Program-made: the position numbers and the translations under genes | Shown: positions 63,501 to 64,000 of the stretch, one piece after another | Layout of the letters: each line of letters begins with the position of its first letter | Position numbering within the stretch: position 1 is the stretch's first letter | The notes under the pieces: model-generated | Database searches by the model: none | What the model was told of the DNA's origin: nothing | What the model saw: the letters and a program-made list of their open reading frames with translations, nothing else | NCBI GenBank assembly: GCA_028829895.1 | Contig: CM054179.1 | Coordinates: 98,885,375-98,949,374 of the forward strand | Source of the DNA: Sinotaia quadrata | Lineage: Eukaryota > Mollusca > Gastropoda > Architaenioglossa > Viviparidae | Length of the DNA stretch: 64,000 nt | Direction of reading: 5' to 3'

Positions 63501-64000
63501 GTGCTAATCCACAGTAGTAAGCATTCTAGATAAAAGTAAAATCTGCCTGTTCATTATCTTAAAAGAGAATGCTTGCAAGATAAGTATCATCTATCTGACA
63601 ACATAAAGGAGCAGCAGTCAATGCCAAAGTTCAAATCAGTTTAGATCAACAAAACAAAATTTAAAAAATACAAGCTCTTTTCTGCAACCCCTTTTCCCTT
63701 TAATCCATAAAAATTATTTCAGAATGCCATAAAAGGTGTGCATAGAATTACTCAACTGAACTTTCCTAGCTTTTGTGCATATTAATCAAACAAACCTGCC
63801 TAGCTTATGTGTATCATAATAAAACAAACATGTCCAGCTTGCAAATTTTAATAAAATAAACCTACCTAACAAACAAACTTGCCTAGCTTACATGCACTTT
63901 ATTTAAACACTCTTGTCTGGGAGTATTTTCTCTATTCTACACTTTTTCTTATTCCAAAAAACGTTTTACTTGGAATATTTTTTAAAAATTTATATGCAGA
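29371..64000 (-). CDS. R3HDM2-like: R3H-domain protein, R3HDM1/R3HDM2 (Encore) family, 5'-partial
   Basis: Exons on the minus strand in transcript order: 63525-63470, 63332-63233, 61723-61625, 61199-61159, 60545-60418, 56967-56833, 49515-49384, 43840-43698, 43119-42892, 39626-38462, 33262-33183, then less certain 32945-32911, 31119-30979 and 29446-29371. All joins keep phase, about 800 residues. Order of the protein: a basic segment (KKKILLKKP), a SUZ-like motif (RAKSLEERQKSYDEKRKQIF), a Ser-rich part (SSLSSKEWSSTESSGYGTED), the hallmark IPPGSMLVNPVT then HINPDGTIYRFNP, a poly-Gln tract, and a long Gln/Pro/Gly-rich tail. The family hallmarks support the identification; ELRMVG aligns with NLRLIG near the vertebrate C-terminus. 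The R3H core (single-strand nucleic acid binding) and start codon are to the right of the window. Role from the family: cytoplasmic RNA-binding protein. Whether it is closer to paralogue 1 or 2 is undecided. Confidence 0.87.
30609..30764. repeat. 78-bp tandem duplication
   Basis: GTTTATATTATTAGCTTGTT begins at 30609 and 30687. The two units differ by a few bases (AATGGTTGG versus AATGATTGG). Confidence 0.92.
30979..31119 (-). CDS. R3HDM2-like: R3HDM Ser/Thr-rich exon, frame dependent
   Basis: 141 nt, acceptor CTTGCTTTTAG, donor CCAATCG|GTAAGT. In phase 2 it is open for 47 codons: ASTQRQARASKRLTRNSGSI, then DIQTSASSSVSTVIASDLST and VQTITNR. Codon use and CpG content look coding against the AT-rich flanks. 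If joined directly to 33183, it gives AGC TAG and would be the stop plus 3' UTR. Confidence 0.6.
32911..32945 (-). CDS. R3HDM2-like: Possible 35-nt R3HDM exon
   Basis: Acceptor CAGCTTTTGTCCACAG, donor CAGATT|GTATAT. Phase 0 in and 2 out, which is exactly what is needed to open the long frame of the next exon. It would encode SLKTGSRDKYR. Without it the next exon would give Ser then stop. Confidence 0.45.
33183..33262 (-). CDS. R3HDM2-like: R3HDM exon near the C-terminus
   Basis: 80 nt, phase 1 to 0, acceptor TTTTAAAATTCAG, donor ACAGCCT|GTAAAA. In the frame set by the large exon it encodes ELRMVGTTGLRPQFPPFHVS then FTPGQP. ELRMVG fits the NLRLIG of the vertebrate C-terminus. If the intron were retained, the frame would end after VKPR. 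Confidence 0.8.
35461..35470 (-). terminator. Poly(A) signal of the nested gene
   Basis: TTTATTTATT on the + strand gives two overlapping AATAAA on the minus strand, about 75 nt after the stop at 35542. The implied 3' UTR is about 90-100 nt. Confidence 0.6.
35542..35648 (-). CDS. Nested gene exon 3
   Basis: Acceptor TTGTAAATGCAG, stop TAA at 35542-35544. It encodes SSLDETEVARTTNVDNFPSS then QPPKRLKEDGGFTN. PPKRLK could act as a nuclear localisation signal. Confidence 0.78.
35542..37377 (-). CDS. Nested 127-aa gene, GON7-like (KEOPS subunit?)
   Basis: Three exons: 37377-37199, 36227-36130 and 35648-35542, totalling 384 nt with stop. Phases 2 and 1 agree at both joins. The ATG at 37375-37377 is the first in a CpG-containing exon. 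N-terminal residues: MTQYAIISPAGSCEIENPVA, then ISETRCTDANADYSALYDQL, KPFIGQIYLVMTEL; the middle is polar; the C-terminus is TTNVDNFPSSQPPKRLKED. From memory of the family, GON7 has a similar length, an MVTEL helix, a polar acidic middle and an N.DN....P..KR.K tail, so GON7 (disordered fifth subunit of KEOPS, which makes t6A on tRNA) is my best guess. The likeness is too weak to name the gene. It lies entirely inside an intron of the R3HDM gene on the same strand. That it is a real gene is well supported by signals. Confidence 0.75.
36130..36227 (-). CDS. Nested gene exon 2
   Basis: 98 nt, acceptor AACTTATCTTCAG, donor AGTATG|GTATAG, phase 2 to 1. It encodes LVMTELKNTPCNNWETVLSK then ALQLSDGTVCEKY. 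An alternative donor AAAA|GTATGG lies 6 nt upstream but breaks the phase to exon 3. Confidence 0.75.
36446..36601. repeat. 74-bp tandem duplication
   Basis: AATAAAGTAAAACATGAAGA starts at 36457 and 36531 and both units end in CAGCAGCCTGCTGTC. It lies in intron 1 of the nested gene. Confidence 0.9.
37199..37377 (-). CDS. Nested gene exon 1
   Basis: 179 nt from ATG, donor CTATTT|GTGAGT, phase 2 out. It contains many CpG for this window (for example CGTTAGCGTCGGTACACCG on the + strand), as expected beside a promoter. Confidence 0.8.
37378..37700 (-). promoter_or_regulatory. Promoter region of the nested gene
   Basis: A locally CpG-containing stretch (CGAAAAACGCG, TTCGGCCGTGAGGCGCCCGA at 37618-37661) lies in otherwise CpG-poor DNA, with a CCAAT box (GGACCAATCAG, 37557-37567). 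No TATA box is convincing. A 45-bp piece around the CCAAT box has an inverted relative at 41290-41345, so part may be repeat-derived. Confidence 0.5.
38462..39626 (-). CDS. R3HDM2-like: R3HDM large Gln/Pro/Gly-rich exon
   Basis: 1165 nt, phase 0 to 1, acceptor TTTTTTAATTTCAG, donor CAACCTG|GTAAAA. It encodes APYYSNPQVLTGPPVRYVSY and about 370 further low-complexity residues rich in Gly, Ser, Gln, Pro and His. It ends GFQIPAQLVPQTFRPAQP. The run past the donor is obviously intronic (Phe/Ile-rich). Likely a disordered, condensate- or partner-binding tail; much of this exon has higher GC than its surroundings. Confidence 0.92.
39627..42891 (-). other. R3HDM2-like: R3HDM intron between poly-Gln and large exons
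   Basis: AT-rich. Three copies of TTTCAAGTTATTTCTATAAT are at 40500-40600 and a repeated CTGATCAAAC / GAATATAT phrase at 40850-41030. Nothing coding was recognised. Confidence 0.55.
42892..43119 (-). CDS. R3HDM2-like: R3HDM poly-Gln exon
   Basis: 228 nt, phase 0 to 0, acceptor TCAATCTTTCAG, donor GTAGCG|GTGGGT. It encodes DGSELCNRFSGITVGGLMEG, a QQLYPVHHQQQQQQPLHQHN run, and a Ser/Gln tail ending FISVA. The Gln run is coded by mixed CAA/CAG. Confidence 0.9.
43698..43840 (-). CDS. R3HDM2-like: R3HDM exon with NPDGT hallmark
   Basis: 143 nt, phase 1 to 0, acceptor TTAATTGTGCAG, donor ATACCAG|GTATGC. It encodes MQPHINPDGTIYRFNPSEPP then PWLAMSVSTPTQQSSSC. It continues the family motif NP.T.QPFLNPDG..VYNP directly from the preceding exon. 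Confidence 0.93.
48280..48735. repeat. 62-bp minisatellite, about 7 copies
   Basis: GGGTCAG recurs at 48488, 48550, 48612 and 48674, 62 bp apart. The unit contains CATTATCATTATGATGCAAT and CAAAGCAAAATGTCAAGACT. Older copies to the left are diverged. Confidence 0.92.
48735..48950. repeat. 29/32-bp minisatellite abutting the 62-bp array
   Basis: CACTTTGGAAGAAAT repeats five times with alternating unit lengths of 32 and 29 bp, because units with AATAATGACTC and AATGACTC alternate. This suggests a 61-bp higher-order unit. Confidence 0.88.
49384..49515 (-). CDS. R3HDM2-like: R3HDM exon with PPGSMLVNPVT hallmark
   Basis: 132 nt, phase 1 to 1, acceptor GTGGCAACAG, donor GTCACCA|GTCAGT. It encodes EPLHIYVIGTGYGAGGGSGL, PYTVLVATDVST and IPPGSMLVNPVT. 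The last part is near-identical to vertebrate R3HDM1/2. Confidence 0.93.
50323..50337 (-). CDS. R3HDM2-like: Possible 15-nt R3HDM microexon
   Basis: TTTGCTCATCTGCTG is flanked by an excellent acceptor (CTGCTCTCTCCTGTAG) and a GTAGAA donor. Its phase is 1 to 1, exactly what the neighbouring exons need, and would add VCSSA. Suggestive only. Confidence 0.3.
50945..51165. repeat. 69-bp minisatellite, 3 copies
   Basis: AAAAATGTTACAGG-type starts lie at 50953, 51022 and 51091. The unit is 23 codons long, so it keeps a minus-strand frame open; I do not treat that frame as a gene. Confidence 0.92.
51715..53101 (-). mobile_element. hAT-superfamily DNA transposon, internally deleted, with 8-bp TSD
   Basis: The ends are CAGGGGTCATTTTACTC at the left and the complement of CAGGGGTCTCAAACTTG at the right, with an 8-bp perfect outer inverted repeat. 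AGTAAGAT flanks both sides (51707-51714 and 53102-53109), the 8-bp target duplication typical of hAT. At 1387 bp it carries only the C-terminal part of a transposase, with frameshifts. It sits in an R3HDM intron. Confidence 0.9.
51820..52640 (-). pseudogene. hAT transposase fragment (ZBED5/GTF2IRD2-like), frameshifted
   Basis: Three frame segments on the minus strand: EVRWLSRGQVLKRFYELRAE (about 52600-52530), then an open run of 184 codons (52513-51959) with SDPKWLMDLAFLVDIIQELN and FSFDLEDAPPVLQMELTEIQ, then after a frameshift STYLCEKLFSIMNFNKSK (about 51935-51880). The last is the hAT C-terminal dimerisation region. This matches transposases of the Charlie/ZBED5-like group as used in human GTF2IRD2. 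The N-terminal BED finger and first catalytic parts are absent, so it is not functional. Confidence 0.88.
53614..53646. repeat. 33-bp stray copy of the hAT transposase sequence
   Basis: 33 bases identical to 52456-52488, including CCATGAGCCATTTGGGATCA, lie about 500 bp outside the element. The flanks are unrelated. Confidence 0.9.
53932..54767 (+). mobile_element. Relic of a second hAT-like element with BED finger
   Basis: The subterminal zones at both ends are full of GGTACCC/GGGTACC motifs (for example 53990-54015 and 54697-54735). The right end reads, inverted, CAGAGCTGTCAA and the left end TAGTGATGCCAA, a weak inverted pair. Between them, 54375-54455 encodes a BED zinc-finger start. Exact ends and target duplication are unclear. 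Confidence 0.6.
54375..54455 (+). pseudogene. BED zinc-finger fragment of a hAT transposase
   Basis: It encodes SKTLSAWSHAMVKCNLCDEI then LSAKGD and a stop. W....F-like spacing followed by CxxC and LSAKGG is the standard BED start in hAT proteins; the His half is lost. A possible transposase start codon with MDNLDPRSSRPF lies at 54234 on the same strand. Confidence 0.7.
54768..56832 (-). other. R3HDM2-like: R3HDM intron right of the second hAT relic
   Basis: AT-rich DNA without recognised exon, repeat or element. The open frame at 56080-56358 (+) has no family likeness and no splice context, so I do not call it. Confidence 0.5.
56833..56967 (-). CDS. R3HDM2-like: R3HDM exon (Ser/Pro-rich)
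   Basis: 135 nt, phase 1 to 1, acceptor GGCTTGGGCAG, donor GCACAAG|GTAAGG. It encodes DSIQTGSYESSPVRPNKLLA then MSPENSDQSPLSRCSSADVS and HSPAQ. The frame stays open further upstream, but the CAG at 56968-56970 is the site that joins in phase with the previous exon. Confidence 0.85.
57943..58724. promoter_or_regulatory. Tandemly duplicated promoter-like cassette with YY1-type sites
   Basis: Two copies, 57943-58315 and 58349-58724, about 85-90 percent alike by eye, start at ATCGATAGCCACTT and end near CCTCGTGG. Each has AGCTGAGCCGCCATTTTGAA (58101-58120 and 58511-58530), whose complement CAAAATGGCGGC is the YY1 consensus with an ATGGCGGC start codon on the minus strand. CCAAT-like boxes and CpG sites occur in both. 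An alternative promoter for an R3HDM isoform lacking R3H/SUZ is possible. A transposon-derived repeat is the other reading. Confidence 0.5.
59479..59824. repeat. 67-bp minisatellite, 5 copies plus part
   Basis: TTCTTATAAGATTGCTATTT-type starts occur at 59481, 59545, 59612, 59679 and 59748. Each unit contains a (TA)n core and TTTTCTTTCCTTGTTAACTC. Confidence 0.9.
60418..60545 (-). CDS. R3HDM2-like: R3HDM Ser-rich exon
   Basis: 128 nt, phase 2 to 1, donor TATGGTG|GTAAGC. It encodes SGTSKSSLSSKEWSSTESSG, YGTEDGLHRG and TRNFFTKSNSYG. The acceptor (TTAAATAAG) has no pyrimidine tract; instead a (TG)n run ends a few bases upstream, so use of this exon may be regulated. Skipping it would shift the frame. 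Confidence 0.85.
60553..60582. repeat. (CA)n tract, (TG)n on the transcribed sense of R3HDM
   Basis: About 15 dinucleotides directly upstream (minus strand) of the 3' splice site at 60545. It takes the place normally held by the polypyrimidine tract. Confidence 0.95.
60583..61158 (-). other. R3HDM2-like: R3HDM intron
   Basis: Contains a doubled phrase GTTCAAATAAATTCACATCA / ACAATAAATAATACAT at 60786-60895. Otherwise nothing recognised. Confidence 0.55.
61159..61199 (-). CDS. R3HDM2-like: R3HDM small exon (41 nt)
   Basis: Acceptor TTTTTGTTTTCAG, donor GATAGA|GTAAGT, phase 0 to 2. It encodes NTCQDDTPAFSVI. Confidence 0.82.
61625..61723 (-). CDS. R3HDM2-like: R3HDM exon with SUZ-like motif
   Basis: 99 nt, phase 0 to 0, acceptor TTGTATTCTGCAG, donor TTTGGA|GTAAGT. 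It encodes SRSGDKSQFGGH then RAKSLEERQKSYDEKRKQIF, which closely follows the family KSIEEREEEYQRARDRIF. SUZ motifs bind RNA and usually lie just after R3H. Confidence 0.93.
62187..62500. repeat. 43-bp minisatellite, 8 copies
   Basis: ACATCAAGAACAGTCAAGAA and CCTTTACAGATGACAGAA recur at about 62188, 62231, 62275, 62318, 62360, 62402, 62442 and 62485. Confidence 0.9.
62879..63047. mobile_element. Possible TTAA-ended miniature element
   Basis: The left end TTAACCCCTTCAGGACC and the right end, inverted TTAACCTTCTCACTTTCAGG, are 169 bp apart, bounded by TTAA on both sides. The arms match only in the outer 6 bases and a CTTTCAGG-like block. Piggybac-type MITE suspected. Confidence 0.4.
63233..63332 (-). 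CDS. R3HDM2-like: R3HDM exon (post-R3H basic segment)
   Basis: 100 nt, phase 2 to 0, acceptor ACATTTTTCAG, donor AGGGG|GTGCGT. It encodes PDFNCEEYLQKNPDMEPKKK then ILLKKPHSFEEKG, similar in position and tone to the PE.RF.EHL....KRFILKR stretch that follows R3H in this family. Confidence 0.8.
63470..63525 (-). CDS. R3HDM2-like: R3HDM exon (56 nt)
   Basis: Acceptor TTTTATCTAG, donor CCATG|GTAAGA, phase 0 to 2. It encodes NAYYCGLAHFYQYSAQLPW with the next exon. YYCGLAHF vaguely recalls the GL motif of R3H domains, but I cannot align it with confidence. Accepted on splice sites, phase and codon sense. Confidence 0.65.
63526..64000 (-). other. R3HDM2-like: R3HDM intron at the right edge
   Basis: Four degenerate copies of a 40-45 bp unit around CCTAGCTTATGTGCAT and AAACAAACCTGCC fill 63755-63900. 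No exon found up to the window end, so the R3H core should lie beyond 64000. Confidence 0.55.

Noticed and set aside
1..64000. CRISPR array or bacterial defence system suggested by the many short direct repeats
   Set aside because: Repeats are contiguous minisatellites without unique spacers, and the gene content is clearly animal with spliced genes.

Overview
The window is animal nuclear DNA: AT-rich (my rough impression is about two thirds A+T), with short exons in long introns, GT-AG splice sites, many minisatellites and (CA)n tracts, and remnants of DNA transposons. There are no operons, no bacterial-style ORFs, and no rRNA, tRNA or CRISPR that I can recognise. Protein divergence points to an invertebrate. 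A recurring short motif like AGTTATCTCCCTT suggests a mollusc, perhaps a gastropod. That taxonomic guess is inference.

Three genes can be built exon by exon with consistent splice phases. (1) 795-20213, + strand: thirteen exons of an OS-9 homologue (ER lectin of glycoprotein ER-associated degradation). It is complete at the 3' end; signal peptide and N-terminus lie left of the window. (2) About 64000 down to 29371, - strand: the downstream part of an R3H-domain protein of the R3HDM1/R3HDM2 (Encore) family, an RNA-binding protein. Visible are a SUZ-like motif and a long Gln/Pro/Ser/Gly-rich C-terminal region; the R3H core is mostly or wholly beyond the right edge. (3) 37377-35542, - strand: a complete three-exon gene for a 127-residue protein inside an intron of gene 2. 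Its C-terminus weakly resembles the KEOPS subunit GON7. OS9 and the R3HDM gene converge; about 9 kb of 3' UTR and spacer (20214-29370) lies between their stop codons. As I recall, human OS9 and R3HDM2 are both at 12q13, so this may be old microsynteny.

Region by region: 1-20213 OS9 exons with repeat-filled introns; 20214-29370 OS9 3' UTR, a MITE-like inverted-repeat element, and the probable R3HDM 3' UTR; 29371-33262 last R3HDM exons; 35465-37700 nested gene and its CpG-containing promoter; 38462-39626 the large low-complexity R3HDM exon; 42892-49515 further R3HDM exons; 51715-53101 a hAT transposon copy with an intact 8-bp target duplication; about 53932-54767 a second hAT relic with a BED finger; 56833-63525 upstream R3HDM exons, with a tandemly duplicated, YY1-site-bearing promoter-like cassette at 57943-58724.

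The most unusual signal is in OS9. At three exons (4, 7, 10) the exon 3' end, together with its 5' splice site and adjoining intron, has been copied in tandem into the downstream intron (about 12, 2 and 6 copies). This leaves arrays of decoy exon ends and donors.
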